DNA of 64,000 bases from SAR324 cluster bacterium JCVI-SC AAA005 (GCA_000224765.2 AGAU01000056.1:1-64000), one strand, 5' to 3'. Positions 27,556 through 37,240 are shown, counted from the first letter of the stretch. Program-made: numbers and translations. Notes: a model not told the origin generated them from the letters alone.

Positions 27556-27753
27556 TTTGGCAATCAACTCAGACTTTATGTGAGGCTTGCCACCATTTTG
27601 ACTTTCTAAATGAAAGGTTTTAGAATTTTTCACGGTTTTTGCACCATTCTTAGACACGCTTTGAGCTTCATGGAAGAAGACTAAGTGAGTCATCGCTGTT
27701 CATACAGCTTGTCATATTATCTACACTACCGGTCCCCCCGGAGAGGAGCATGG

Positions 27754-28992
27754 ATGCCTTCTAAGAGCAAAAGCACTAATCTGGTTGTTGGTTTAGATAT
27801 CGGCACAACCAAGATTTGCGCAATTGCTGTCGATGCCAATAGTAAAGAACAACTACATGTTGTCGGCGTAGGAACTGCAAAGTCAGAGGGTTTGCGTAAG
27901 GGCGTCGTCGTTAACATTGAAAAGACTGTCAATTCAATCAAGAAAGCCATCGAAGAGTGCGAATTGATGTGTGGTCAGCAGATCAATTCTGTCTACGCTG
28001 GTATTGCTGGGCATCACATCAAGGGGCAAAATAGCCGTGGAATGGTGACAGTACACAACCGTACTGTCTCGGAAGAAGATATTCGAAGAGTAATTGATGC
28101 CGCGCAAGTCTTGATCCCAAATGATCGTGAAGTTCTCCACATTTTGCCGCAAGAATTCATTGTTGACGAACAGGACGGGGTCCAAAATCCTCTTGAAATG
28201 GCGGCAGCCCTACTTGAAGTAAAAGTCCATATCGTAACGGGATCTGTTACTTCAGCTCAAAATATTGTAAAATGCTGTAATCAAGCGGGTTTGGAAGTTG
28301 ATGATATTGTGCTGGAGCCATTGGCTTCCAGTCAGGCTGTGCTGAGTCCAGATGAGCAGGAAGTTGGAGTCGTTTTGGTAGATATAGGGGGCGGTACAAC
28401 CGATATCACAATCTACTCGGAAGGCAGTATCGTCCATACAGCCGTGCTAGCTTTGGGAGGAAACCATCTAACTCATGACATTGCAATAGGTTTGAGTACA
28501 CCCCTAGCAGAAGCAGAAGAGATTAAACATGAGCATGGAGTTGCCATGGTTGATCTTGTTGGGAGCGAAGAAACAATCCATGTCCCTAGTGTTGGAGGAC
28601 GAAATAACCGTAGCGTCCAAAAACAGGTCTTAGCTGAAATCATTGAAGCCCGTTTTCGTGAGATCTTCGAATTCATCGCTCAAGAAATTGAGAAATCAGA
28701 ATATCGCAGTGTGATGGCATCCGGTGTTGTCATAACTGGTGGAACATGCATTATGCCTGGAGCAGATGGCTTGGCGTCACAAGTCCTAAATCTTCCAGTA
28801 AGGGTGGGCTTCCCCGAGAATGTTGCCGGTCTACAGGAGTTAATCTACTCTCCAAAATATGCTACAAGTGTTGGTTTGGTGCGCTATGGAATCAATAGTA
28901 ATCAAGGTAAACTGAACTTTAGTGGTGATGACACTAATATGTTCCACAAAGTCGCCCGAAGAATGAAGGAATGGTTGCATGAATTTTTCTAA
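27754..28992 (+). CDS. ftsA: Cell division protein FtsA
   Basis: From the ATG at 27754 (GGAGAGGAG upstream) the product has 412 residues, close to E. coli FtsA (420). It is an actin-like ATPase with phosphate 1 motif VGLDIGTTKICAIAVD, phosphate 2 VLVDIGGGTTDIT and the 1C subdomain inserted in the N-terminal half. It ends in a classic amphipathic membrane-targeting helix, ARRMKEWLHEFF. It anchors FtsZ filaments to the membrane and recruits later divisome proteins. A GTG at 27685 would add 23 non-homologous residues and was rejected. ftsZ follows after 54 bp; no ftsQ lies upstream here. Confidence 0.95.
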   Translation: MPSKSKSTNLVVGLDIGTTKICAIAVDANSKEQLHVVGVGTAKSEGLRKGVVVNIEKTVNSIKKAIEECELMCGQQINSVYAGIAGHHIKGQNSRGMVTVHNRTVSEEDIRRVIDAAQVLIPNDREVLHILPQEFIVDEQDGVQNPLEMAAALLEVKVHIVTGSVTSAQNIVKCCNQAGLEVDDIVLEPLASSQAVLSPDEQEVGVVLVDIGGGTTDITIYSEGSIVHTAVLALGGNHLTHDIAIGLSTPLAEAEEIKHEHGVAMVDLVGSEETIHVPSVGGRNNRSVQKQVLAEIIEARFREIFEFIAQEIEKSEYRSVMASGVVITGGTCIMPGADGLASQVLNLPVRVGFPENVAGLQELIYSPKYATSVGLVRYGINSNQGKLNFSGDDTNMFHKVARRMKEWLHEFF

Positions 28993-29046
28993 ACAAACTT
29001 TACCTCACCTATCTATGGTGAATGAAAAGATCAGAAGGAGCATACG

Positions 29047-30990
29047 GTGCTTGATTTAGGATTTGCTAACATCCAACCGGTGCAAAGTGACACTCCAAAC
29101 ATCAAGGTAATTGGAATTGGTGGTGGGGGTGGAAACGCTATCAATCGAATGGTTGATGCAGGGGTAAGGGGTGTTGAATTCATCGCTGCCAATACAGATT
29201 TGCAGGATCTCAACAAGTCTAAAGCGACCTACAAACTCCAACTTGGGCGCTCCAGTACAAGGGGGCTTGGTGCGGGTGCAAAGCCAGAAGTCGGGCGTGC
29301 AGCTGCAATGGAAAGTGAATCACAAATCCGTGAGAGTATTGATGGAGCTGATATGGTTTTCATCACGGCTGGGATGGGTGGTGGAACTGGAACAGGTGGG
29401 GCCCCAGTCATCTCAAGGATTGCACGTGAATCAAGAGCATTGACAGTTGGTGTGGTTACGCTTCCATTCAATTTTGAAGCGAGTAAACGTAGTCGTTTAG
29501 CGGAAGAAGGTATTGAGGAACTTCAAAAGCACGTTGATACGTTGATTATCATTCCGAATAACAATCTGTTGGGAATCATCGATCAACGAACATCTTTGAT
29601 GGAAGCCTTTAGTTTTGCTGATGAAGTCCTTAGACAGGGTATACAAGGAATTTCGGATTTGATCACGTTAGATGGCATTGTGAACCTAGACTTTGCTGAT
29701 GTCCGTACAGTCATGGAAAACAAGGGAAAGGCAGTAATGGGCACGGGCCGAGCCTCTGGTGACAAGCGCGCTAGAAGAGCTGCAGAACGAGCCATCCATA
29801 GTCCGCTTCTTAGTGATTGCAACATCAGAGGAGCTCGAGGCATTCTGATGAATGTTGTCGGCAGCGAGTCCATGACACTACACGAGGTTCACGAGGCATC
29901 ATCGTTTATTGAAGAACAAGGCCATGAAGATGCAGTCATCATTTGGGGTGCTTCCATCAATCCAAGCTTGGGCGATGAGATTCTGATTACGGTAATTGCA
30001 ACAGGCTTTGACAATCAACCACCTGTTTCAACGAAAAATCCTGCTCAAGAAATTGTAGAAGAAGTTGCAGAGCCGCCGATCATCGAAGAGCAAATACCAG
30101 ATGTAAAAGAGGTAGAAGTTCAGCTTAAGACGATGAGATTTGAGCCCTCAAGACCTACAGTCGCTAAAGCGATTGAAGAGGAGGAAGAGAAAGTGGAGGT
30201 AGAGGAAGCAAATGAAGAAATTACTCCAGCGATCGTTTTCGTCCCAGAAAAAGAAGTTAATGTTGAAGAAGATTCATCATTTACACTAGCAGAAGAGCCT
30301 GCAATCACCCTAGTAGCTGAAGTCGAACAGAATAAGCACACACCTGAGAAAAATGAAATCCAAGGACCAATTCATGCTCTCAGTCTTGATGCTACAGAGG
30401 AAGAAACGGCAAAAATTGGAGATGATGAATCAGAAGAGCCTCCATTTTACTCTCTCGGGGGAAGTGAGGTTGGCGATGAGGAGGCTGAACCTGTAATCTA
30501 TGTTGCCGCACCAACAAATCACTTTTTAGAGGAAAGGGTTCCGTTAGAAGAACCAGACAATGCAGCGAGCCAGGTTGAGGCAATTCCTACAATCCAAAAA
30601 ACAAATCCGCCACCCGATAGAAATGAAGACTCTGTTGTAGTAGAAACTGCGGAGCCGGTAATTGCAGTAGCAACTGTCTCAGATGCAAGAGTACGGCGAC
30701 CAGAAGGGGTAGAAATTGAGAGTGCTCCAAAAGAGATTTTTAACTCATCTGCGGCTAAGAAGTTGACGGATGCTCATAAGCAGCGATCTCAGGAACTCAC
30801 AGAGCAATCCAGAACTACTGGAAGCATTGGAAATAATGATGATAGCATTGAGAAGACCACAATCCCAACTTCTAATCCAACTCTAACTGCGCAACCGACG
30901 ATTCGCGTGTTCCAGAACCGAAGGGATTTTCACAAAAACTTAGATATCCCGACTTTCATTCGTAAAAAACTCTCACCTCCTAGTAACTGA
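29047..30990 (+). CDS. ftsZ: Cell division protein FtsZ with very long C-terminal linker
   Basis: The GTG start has AGAAGGAG upstream. Residues 1-327 form the tubulin-like GTPase: [14 protein letters not shown], the signature GGGTGTG at 111-117, and [11 protein letters not shown] with the catalytic T7 loop. A linker of about 290 residues follows, rich in Glu, Pro, Val and Thr, then the conserved C-terminal peptide DIPTFIRKK (633-641) that binds FtsA and other partners. At 647 residues it is far longer than E. coli FtsZ (383); most of the excess is linker. The GTPase core looks fully functional. Confidence 0.96.
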   Translation: MLDLGFANIQPVQSDTPNIKVIGIGGGGGNAINRMVDAGVRGVEFIAANTDLQDLNKSKATYKLQLGRSSTRGLGAGAKPEVGRAAAMESESQIRESIDGADMVFITAGMGGGTGTGGAPVISRIARESRALTVGVVTLPFNFEASKRSRLAEEGIEELQKHVDTLIIIPNNNLLGIIDQRTSLMEAFSFADEVLRQGIQGISDLITLDGIVNLDFADVRTVMENKGKAVMGTGRASGDKRARRAAERAIHSPLLSDCNIRGARGILMNVVGSESMTLHEVHEASSFIEEQGHEDAVIIWGASINPSLGDEILITVIATGFDNQPPVSTKNPAQEIVEEVAEPPIIEEQIPDVKEVEVQLKTMRFEPSRPTVAKAIEEEEEKVEVEEANEEITPAIVFVPEKEVNVEEDSSFTLAEEPAITLVAEVEQNKHTPEKNEIQGPIHALSLDATEEETAKIGDDESEEPPFYSLGGSEVGDEEAEPVIYVAAPTNHFLEERVPLEEPDNAASQVEAIPTIQKTNPPPDRNEDSVVVETAEPVIAVATVSDARVRRPEGVEIESAPKEIFNSSAAKKLTDAHKQRSQELTEQSRTTGSIGNNDDSIEKTTIPTSNPTLTAQPTIRVFQNRRDFHKNLDIPTFIRKKLSPPSN

Positions 30991-31044
30991 ATCTCCAGAA
31001 ATTGACGACCAAAGAAATCTTTTGCAGTTTTCTTTGAACAAGGT

Positions 31045-31067
31045 GATGCTCCTTTCCTCGGAGCATC
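31045..31067 (+). terminator. Hairpin after ftsZ
   Basis: GATGCTCC and GGAGCATC form a perfect 8-bp stem with the loop TTTCCTC, 54 bp after the ftsZ stop. The T-rich tract CAATTTTCC begins about ten bases beyond the stem, so termination may be inefficient or partial. Confidence 0.45.
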
Positions 31068-31104
31068 CCTAAGGGTCAATTTTCCCCAGCAATTCACTCC
31101 TATA

Positions 31105-31971
31105 ATGAGACATTTATATCTACCAAGTGTGTTAGGTCTTGGGCTGCTTGGTAGCCTTTTAAGTTGGCTAGTGGCGCAATTCGTTTCAATTGCCGCTGAG
31201 AGTCTGCTTAGTTTGCCGGAAACGACACTTCCATTATTGCATCACATTTTGGAATGGGCGTTACTTGGATCTGGCTTGGGTATGGTACTACAAATCCGTG
31301 AGATCTACTTTCAAGGAAGTGAAATTGAATCCTTGGTCAAACAAGGAGTAAACGGTTTGTTTGATGGTTTGTTACTAGGCTTGGGTATGACTTTAATCTC
31401 TTTAACATTTTCCGAGAGATTTCCACAGTACCAATTTGGAGGACTGCTTTACGCAGTTCTATTGGGAGGTGGCATCGGAATTCTAACTTCGAGAGGATGT
31501 CATGCTTGGAAAGTCCGCCTTCAACTGGGGCTCTATGCGGCTATCGGTGGCGGTGGAGCTCTCTATATTTTATTAACATTGCAGTCGGTTTTTCTAGTTC
31601 AAGGATTTGCTAGTTGGATTCCGCTGTTGTCAATAGGTTTTGGCATTTCACTGCTATTAGGACTGCCAGAAGCGCTGTTCAATCGTTCCCGATTACACCT
31701 ACTAACCGGGGAGCGTGAAGGGCATGTTTACTGGCTCCACCCGTTTTATAGTTCACTAGGGTATAGCCTACAAAACAATTTGATCCTGCATCCCTTTCGA
31801 GAAGTGCGTGGAGAGCAAGCGTGTATCGAGAGATATCAGGGTCAAATGTTGCTAAAGAACTATGGTGATTCACAGGAAGTTTTGTTGAATTACAGACCTG
31901 TTGCGCAGCAAGAACTCCAATCAGGAGACCTTATCAAGATCGGAACGGCACTGCTACAGTTCACCAAATAG
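31105..31971 (+). CDS. Polytopic membrane protein with C-terminal FHA-like domain
   Basis: The 288-residue protein has about six hydrophobic segments in its first 190 residues (for example VLGLGLLGSLLSWLVAQFV and LLYAVLLGGGIGIL). A soluble C-terminal region of about 90 residues ends LQSGDLIKIGTALLQFTK, the usual last strands of a forkhead-associated domain. The phosphothreonine-binding Arg/Ser/His of classical FHA domains are not evident, so it may be a degenerate FHA fold. It starts the cluster after ftsZ, and the stop lies 2 bp before the next FHA gene. Function unknown. Confidence 0.65.
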   Translation: MRHLYLPSVLGLGLLGSLLSWLVAQFVSIAAESLLSLPETTLPLLHHILEWALLGSGLGMVLQIREIYFQGSEIESLVKQGVNGLFDGLLLGLGMTLISLTFSERFPQYQFGGLLYAVLLGGGIGILTSRGCHAWKVRLQLGLYAAIGGGGALYILLTLQSVFLVQGFASWIPLLSIGFGISLLLGLPEALFNRSRLHLLTGEREGHVYWLHPFYSSLGYSLQNNLILHPFREVRGEQACIERYQGQMLLKNYGDSQEVLLNYRPVAQQELQSGDLIKIGTALLQFTK

Positions 31972-31973
31972 CA

Positions 31974-32921
31974 ATGCATGATTCAATTCGTAACTGGCAA
32001 CTACTCCTTATTGGAGTTTCGCTATTGATGGGGCTGGTACCAACGCATGCCAATGCGGATATGCAAGCCCCAAGTGTAAAATTTGTTTTGCACGAACCCA
32101 TCTCGTCTTCTATAGATACCCCTAAAATTGTGTCTCAGCTAGAGCCAATGGATCCCTTACAATTTGGAATCCTGATCGGCTTGATGATGACCTTAGTCGG
32201 CTGCCTTTTCTGGTTTTGGCGATCACGCAGCAAACCTATTCGCAAAACCGAAGTTGAACTTGGTTTTGAAATCATCACTCCCGGAGAGAATAATCGATTT
32301 TTGCCCTTGGAACTAAAGAACTATACTTTGGATTATCTGAACGATATTGAAACAAAAAATAAACTTAGATTATCGTCGAATTTAGAGAAAGTCGCACTAA
32401 CTCCAAAGCAGAATTCATTTTACTTGGAAGACCGGAATAGCAAGAATGCGCTGTTGGTGAATCGTCGCCGCATGAACAAAGTTTTGCTGCAAAATGAGGA
32501 CGTGCTAGATATCGGTGAGTTAACCCTGCTTTTCCGAAATCGCTTACCCGTCTTTGTGCTCCCCTCTGCTGAAGAAGGGAACCCACTGCTGTATCCACGT
32601 CGTTCGTTAGCTCCGAAAGGTCCCTTGCCTTCTTCAACGGCTTCTTTACGCTTTCTTGGTAATCGTCAGGATTTTCCATTAATACGAAACATCATGATGC
32701 TTGGTAGATCTGAGACTTGCGATATGGTACTTGAGGATTCAAGTGTTAATCTCAGACACGCACGCATCTTTAGGTCAGGAACAGTTTACAAACTTCAAAA
32801 TCTAAGTACAGAAGGGACATATCTAAATTCAAGGCGGGTTGAGCAAAAAGAACTGCATGATGGCGATGAAATCGCCGTAGGACGCTATGTGTTCATCTTT
32901 CAAAGTGGTAAGAAACGATGA
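31974..32921 (+). CDS. Membrane-anchored FHA domain protein
   Basis: The 315-residue product starts with a signal-like sequence (LLLIGVSLLMGLVPTHANA) and a second hydrophobic helix at about 63-82 (FGILIGLMMTLVGCLFWFW). A first FHA-like region without clear binding residues follows (about 95-190, ending NEDVLDIGELTLLF). The last 90 residues are a good FHA domain with MLGRSETCDMVLEDSSVNLRH and the NLSTEGTYLN strand pair. Gly-Arg, Ser and His positions needed for phosphothreonine binding are present. The FHA part should face the cytoplasm. It overlaps the phosphatase gene by 4 bp, suggesting a shared signalling role; no Ser/Thr kinase is visible nearby. Confidence 0.75.
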   Translation: MHDSIRNWQLLLIGVSLLMGLVPTHANADMQAPSVKFVLHEPISSSIDTPKIVSQLEPMDPLQFGILIGLMMTLVGCLFWFWRSRSKPIRKTEVELGFEIITPGENNRFLPLELKNYTLDYLNDIETKNKLRLSSNLEKVALTPKQNSFYLEDRNSKNALLVNRRRMNKVLLQNEDVLDIGELTLLFRNRLPVFVLPSAEEGNPLLYPRRSLAPKGPLPSSTASLRFLGNRQDFPLIRNIMMLGRSETCDMVLEDSSVNLRHARIFRSGTVYKLQNLSTEGTYLNSRRVEQKELHDGDEIAVGRYVFIFQSGKKR

Positions 32922-33397
32922 AAAGGCAGACACGGTTACTTTTTGTGTGCATGGGCAATATTTGTCGTTCCCCAACAGCTGAGGGAATTATGCTTCAACT
33001 AATTAGGAATAATGGGCTAGAAAATTTGATTGAATGTGATTCTGCCGGGACGCATGGATATCATGTTGGAGAGCCAGCTGATGTGAGAATGCGGAAGTGT
33101 GCTCAAATACGAGGATATGATTTACCCAGCCGTACTCGTAAAATTCATCCAGCGAGTGACTTCCCTTACTATAACTGGATTCTAGTTATGGATGATCGTA
33201 ACTACCAAGATGTGAGGGCTCTGGATTCTTCAAGAGAATACTCATCCAAAATCCGAAGGATGACTGATTTCTGTGAAAGGATGAAAGAGAATGAAGTCCC
33301 AGATCCATACTATGGTGGAGATGAAGGTTTTGAACTAGTGATTGATATTTTGGAAGATGCATGTGCGGGATTGATGGAGAGATTGAAAGCTCAATGA
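32918..33397 (+). CDS. Low-molecular-weight protein-tyrosine phosphatase
   Basis: The 159-residue phosphatase has the catalytic P-loop CMGNICRS (Cys11-x5-Arg17) near the N-terminus and the general acid Asp129 in VPDPYYGG, the complete active site of the family. It would dephosphorylate tyrosine-phosphorylated proteins or small phosphorylated sugars. It overlaps the FHA gene upstream (ATGA) and the fructosamine-kinase gene downstream (ATGA), so the three are translated together. Confidence 0.93.
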   Translation: MKRQTRLLFVCMGNICRSPTAEGIMLQLIRNNGLENLIECDSAGTHGYHVGEPADVRMRKCAQIRGYDLPSRTRKIHPASDFPYYNWILVMDDRNYQDVRALDSSREYSSKIRRMTDFCERMKENEVPDPYYGGDEGFELVIDILEDACAGLMERLKAQ

Positions 33398-34251
33398 ACC
33401 TGGAGCTCCGTGAAAGTCTGCAAGCTGCTCTGGAACGAAAAATTCGTGATTTGTTGCTGGTTTCTGGTGGCTGTATTAGTGAAGCATGGCAAGTGAGAAC
33501 AGCAGAAGGTTCTGTTTTCGTTAAGTTGTCAAAGGGTTTATTGCCTGGAATGCTAAAAGCAGAGGCAGAGGGGCTTAATGAACTAGCGAAATCAGATGCG
33601 ATCCGCGTTCCTGAAGTCATAGGCTTAACAAAGGATTTCCTCATTCTAGAATTCATACCCAAAGCAATCAATCCACCAACAGATTTTTGGCCTATTTTAG
33701 GCCGACAGCTGGCTTATTTACATGCCTATTGCCAAAAAATTCCTGGATTCTACAAAGACAATTTCATTGGCCGGAATCTACAGAAAAATAATTGCATAGG
33801 AGAATGGAAAGAGTTTTTCTGGCAAAGAAGGCTGTTACCCCAATGGGAAATGGCAGTGCAGCGTGGAATGCCAAAAACAAGAATAAAATTACTTTGGCAT
33901 AAGTTGGAGAGCCTTTGGCCAGCACCACTGGAAGGCTCATCTCTGCGAGTCTCCTTGCTACACGGAGATCTGTGGAGCGGAAATGTATTGGTAACCACCA
34001 ATGGTGAGCCAGTTGTGATTGATCCAGCTGTTTATTATGGTGATGCAGAAGCAGATCTATCGTTGACTTACCTTTTTGGAGGATTTCCACCCGAGTTCTA
34101 TCAAGCCTATCACGAAATACGGCCAAAAAGCGAAGGCTTTGCCCGGAGACAAAACGTCTATCAACTTTATCACCTATTGAATCACCTCAATCTCTTTGGT
34201 AAGAGCTATGTGCATTCTGTCGAATCCTGCCTTCGTGAGATCACCCATTAA
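33394..34251 (+). CDS. Fructosamine/ketosamine 3-kinase family protein
   Basis: Starting at the ATG inside the phosphatase stop (ATGA), the product has 285 residues. It has the aminoglycoside-kinase-like fold: a nucleotide-binding N-lobe (VFVKLSKG), the catalytic HGDLWSGNVL, and the metal-binding segment VVIDPAVYYGDAEADLSLTYLFG, which is the family hallmark. Bacterial relatives phosphorylate ribulosamines or erythrulosamines on glycated proteins so that the adduct falls off. Pairing with a low-molecular-weight phosphatase is known for this family and suggests joint protein repair. The exact substrate is inferred only. Confidence 0.87.
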   Translation: MNLELRESLQAALERKIRDLLLVSGGCISEAWQVRTAEGSVFVKLSKGLLPGMLKAEAEGLNELAKSDAIRVPEVIGLTKDFLILEFIPKAINPPTDFWPILGRQLAYLHAYCQKIPGFYKDNFIGRNLQKNNCIGEWKEFFWQRRLLPQWEMAVQRGMPKTRIKLLWHKLESLWPAPLEGSSLRVSLLHGDLWSGNVLVTTNGEPVVIDPAVYYGDAEADLSLTYLFGGFPPEFYQAYHEIRPKSEGFARRQNVYQLYHLLNHLNLFGKSYVHSVESCLREITH

Positions 34252-34287
34252 TGACTCTTTGAAGTCATAGTAACTGAGTACGCACAG

Positions 34288-34485
34288 ATGGAAGTAGAAC
34301 TCCTAAAAGCACTTTTACAAGCTGTTCAGGAAAACAATTCAGAACTTAAAGCTATTCGCCGTTTGCTAGAAGCTCAAAATCGGGAAGGTCTGGTGATGCC
34401 AGAATTTCCAAATCCTCCAAATTCACAAGAAACGGAATCATGGAACAATGAGGTGGATCGCTTGTTTCGTGGAGAGTTGGGTTAA
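34288..34485 (+). CDS. Small hypothetical protein with N-terminal coiled coil
   Basis: A 65-residue frame begins at ATG 34288, 36 bp after the kinase gene. Residues 1-33 (LLKALLQAVQENNSELKAIRRLL) are strongly helical with heptad-like leucines; the rest is Pro/Asn-rich and ends in a second helix. Its stop overlaps the convergent glgA stop by 4 bp. No clear Shine-Dalgarno is present. It is plausibly real and cotranscribed with the phosphatase operon, but unproven. Confidence 0.45.
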   Translation: MEVELLKALLQAVQENNSELKAIRRLLEAQNREGLVMPEFPNPPNSQETESWNNEVDRLFRGELG

Positions 34486-35939
34486 TTAATAGGGGATTTC
34501 AGAGCTTTAGAGTAGACTTTTTCATATTGAGTAGCTGTGTTTTTCCAAGAAAATCTTTGACGCATACCCAAGCAAATTCTGTTTTGGAATGAAGCGGAGT
34601 CATTGGTAAAACAATCTATCCCTCTCTCTATAGCTGCAAGAGTATCGTCTGCGTTGGGCTCTGTAAATAAGAACCCAGTTCCATCTCCTCCCGATACGTC
34701 CCTCTCCCAAACCGTATCCCGGAGGCCTCCCACGGCTCTAACGATCGGAAGAGTGCCGTAGCGAAGACTATACATCTGATTGAGTCCACAGGGTTCATAC
34801 AACGATGGCATCAGGAAAAAGTCACTTCCAGCTTCAATTCGATGAGCTAAGGCCTCATTATAACCATTATGAAACTGCAATTTCTCTGGATTCATTTCAC
34901 TCAATCTAGCAATTTTCTCAACAATCCAGCGTTCTCCACTACCTAGAATTGCAAACTGAACTTTTTTACTCAGAACTTTGGCAATCGCCGGTAAAGAGAA
35001 ATCAAACCCCTTTTGTCTAGTCAACCTGCTAACAATCCCTATCAACGGAACTTCAGGAACTTCTTTTAGTCCCATTTCAGCTTGCAAAGCCGATTTACAT
35101 TGAATTTTTCCTGATAAATTTCCTAGATCATAACTAGTAGTTAGGAACGGATCGGTTGAAGGGTTCCATACTTCGTATTCACAGCCATTTAAAATTCCAC
35201 TGAAAGCCTCTTTACGCGCCTCGTAATATTCATGTAGACCATGACCTCCTAGTGGAGTTCTCAGTTCTTCAGCATAACCAACACTTACTGCATTTAATTG
35301 ATCTGCAGCCCGCAGCCCGCCTTTCAATAAATTGATTTGTCCATGATCTTCAAACCCTGCTGCACGAAACCAATCATCTCCAATCTCCAGAAAGGATCTT
35401 GCAGAGGCAGAGCAATGCCCCTGATAGCCACCATTGTGAATAGTCATCAGAGAGCGTGTCCCAGCAAATTCAGAATAGGTTGTACGATACTGATGCAAAT
35501 AGAGGCATGCTAACGCTCCTTGCCAGTCGTTAACATGAACGATGTCCGGAATGAAGTTTTCAGCTAGACAGAGTTGAAGAGCTGCTTTGCAAAAGAAACC
35601 AAAGCGTTCTCCATTATCTGGATGGGGATTGCCGGCTACATCTTCGTAGGGATGATTGCGCAAGAAAAAATCATGATATTCAATAAGATAAACAGGTAAC
35701 TTTTCTAGCCTAGTCTGCTGAACTGCACAGAAAAGTTTAGAGTCTCCCATTGAAACTCCCAGTGAGGGGATAGCAGGTGAGTAGTTTTGGGTTCTGGCAA
35801 TGGAGAGATAATTAGGAAGAACAATTCTTACGTCGTGACCTTTCTGGCAAAGTGCCAGGGGGAGGGCTCGTGCCACGTCAGCCAAGCCTCCGGTTTTGAT
35901 GAGCCCGGTAGCCTCAGAAGACAAGAAGAGAATTTTCAT
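34482..35939 (-). CDS. glgA: Glycogen synthase (ADP-glucose type)
   Basis: The 485-residue GT5 glycosyltransferase begins MKILFLSSEATGLIKTGGLADV with the ADP-glucose-binding KTGGL motif. It has HVNDWQGALACLY in the N-terminal domain and GIVSRLTRQKGFDF plus PSLYEPCGLNQMYSLRYGTLPIVRAVGGLRDTV in the C-terminal domain. It elongates alpha-1,4-glucan from ADP-glucose made by the upstream glgC product. It starts 2 bp after glgC. No branching enzyme is in the window. Confidence 0.96.
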   Translation of the reverse strand: MKILFLSSEATGLIKTGGLADVARALPLALCQKGHDVRIVLPNYLSIARTQNYSPAIPSLGVSMGDSKLFCAVQQTRLEKLPVYLIEYHDFFLRNHPYEDVAGNPHPDNGERFGFFCKAALQLCLAENFIPDIVHVNDWQGALACLYLHQYRTTYSEFAGTRSLMTIHNGGYQGHCSASARSFLEIGDDWFRAAGFEDHGQINLLKGGLRAADQLNAVSVGYAEELRTPLGGHGLHEYYEARKEAFSGILNGCEYEVWNPSTDPFLTTSYDLGNLSGKIQCKSALQAEMGLKEVPEVPLIGIVSRLTRQKGFDFSLPAIAKVLSKKVQFAILGSGERWIVEKIARLSEMNPEKLQFHNGYNEALAHRIEAGSDFFLMPSLYEPCGLNQMYSLRYGTLPIVRAVGGLRDTVWERDVSGGDGTGFLFTEPNADDTLAAIERGIDCFTNDSASFQNRICLGMRQRFSWKNTATQYEKVYSKALKSPIN

Positions 35940-35941
35940 AT

Positions 35942-37171
35942 TTAGTTGATTGTAGAGCCCTTCGGAATTACTACAATCCCAGAGTCAGTCACATAGTAGC
36001 GCTGCCGATCAGCTTCTAAATCATAGCCAATCACGGTATCTGGGCCAATCTTAACCTGCTTGTCGATGATTGCCCGCTTAATTCTACAATTTCTAGCAAT
36101 ATCAACATCATTCATAATGACTGATTCACTAATGTGGGAGTAGCTATGAACTCGGACGCTGTATCCTAAAACGCTGTTGATTACTAAGGCACCACTAATA
36201 ATGGATCCAGCAGAAATGATTGCATTGATCGCATGGCCAGTGCGCAGATCACTGAAGTGCACAAATTTTGCGGGAGGCATAGGTGGGGTGTGGCTACGAA
36301 CTGGCCACTTCTGGTTGTAGAGGTCGAATTCTGGTTTGATACCGACCAGATCCATGTTTGACTCCCAATAAGCGTCCAGAGTTCCCACGTCACGCCAGTA
36401 GCCCACCTCTTCTTCGACAGCACCAGGAACTCTATTTTGAGAAAAATCATACACGAAGACTTGGCCGCGCGGGAACATTCTTGGGATGATATTTTTCCCG
36501 AAATCATGATCAGAGTCAGCATACTGAGCATCTAAGATGAGTTCATTATTCAAGGCATTTCGCTCAAACACGTAATTGCCCATCGAGGCTAGTACATGGT
36601 GAGGATTATTTGGCATCGGCTTTGGAGTGTTAATAGGCTTTTCCACAAAGCCTGTCATCCGCCATTCATCATCAACCTCAATGATCCCAAAATGTTTTGC
36701 ATCATGAAGCGGCACTGGAATAGCTGCGACCGTCAATTCAGCATGACGCTTGGCATGGAAGCGTAACATCTGGCTTATGTCCATCTTGTAGATGTGATCT
36801 CCTCCAAAAACACAGACCAGATCAGGATTACTGTCATAAATTAAATTCAGGTTCTGATAAATTGCATCTGCTGTTCCTTCATACCACTTCTTGCCAGTTT
36901 GCATTTGGGCTGGAATCGGATCAATAAAGACATTTGGAATACCTGATATCCTCCAGCCTTGCCGCAGGTGTTCCATTAGCGAGTGAGATTTGAACTGCGT
37001 TAGTACAAAAACCTGCATCAGTCCAGAATTGATAAAGTTGCTCAGTACAAAATCAATGATTCTATAATTTCCACCAAAAGGTACGGAGGGCTTTGCCCGC
37101 ACAGCGGTCAAAGGATGTAATCGAGTTCCCTCTCCGCCAGCTAGTATCATGGACAGGACATTGGTACTCAT
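35942..37171 (-). CDS. glgC: Glucose-1-phosphate adenylyltransferase
   Basis: The 409-residue enzyme starts with the nucleotidyltransferase motif LAGGEGTRLHPLTAVRAKP, then FGGNYRIIDFVLSN, the substrate segment FVFGGDHIYKMDISQML (here VCVFGGDHIYKMD) and a C-terminal left-handed beta-helix. It makes ADP-glucose from glucose 1-phosphate and ATP, the committed and allosterically controlled step of glycogen synthesis. First gene of glgC-glgA; divergent from the phosphofructokinase gene across 183 bp that carries a repeated 11-mer. Confidence 0.97.
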   Translation of the reverse strand: MSTNVLSMILAGGEGTRLHPLTAVRAKPSVPFGGNYRIIDFVLSNFINSGLMQVFVLTQFKSHSLMEHLRQGWRISGIPNVFIDPIPAQMQTGKKWYEGTADAIYQNLNLIYDSNPDLVCVFGGDHIYKMDISQMLRFHAKRHAELTVAAIPVPLHDAKHFGIIEVDDEWRMTGFVEKPINTPKPMPNNPHHVLASMGNYVFERNALNNELILDAQYADSDHDFGKNIIPRMFPRGQVFVYDFSQNRVPGAVEEEVGYWRDVGTLDAYWESNMDLVGIKPEFDLYNQKWPVRSHTPPMPPAKFVHFSDLRTGHAINAIISAGSIISGALVINSVLGYSVRVHSYSHISESVIMNDVDIARNCRIKRAIIDKQVKIGPDTVIGYDLEADRQRYYVTDSGIVVIPKGSTIN

Positions 37172-37184
37172 GGTGTAATCTCAC

Positions 37185-37240
37185 AAAAGTCAGTTTTTGA
37201 AATACTATTTAGCACGCCTGATAATTATGAAAAGTCAGTT
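37185..37240. repeat. Duplicated 11-mer in the glgC / phosphofructokinase divergent promoter region
   Basis: AAAAGTCAGTT occurs exactly at 37185-37195 and 37230-37240, 45 bp apart start to start (about four helical turns). Both copies have the same orientation and lie within 70 bp of the glgC start. The arrangement suggests a regulator site coordinating glycogen storage with glycolysis. The function is inferred from position only. Confidence 0.45.

Noticed and set aside
27685..27753. Upstream GTG extension of ftsA by 23 codons
   Set aside because: The ATG at 27754 has a strong Shine-Dalgarno sequence and begins where FtsA homology begins.
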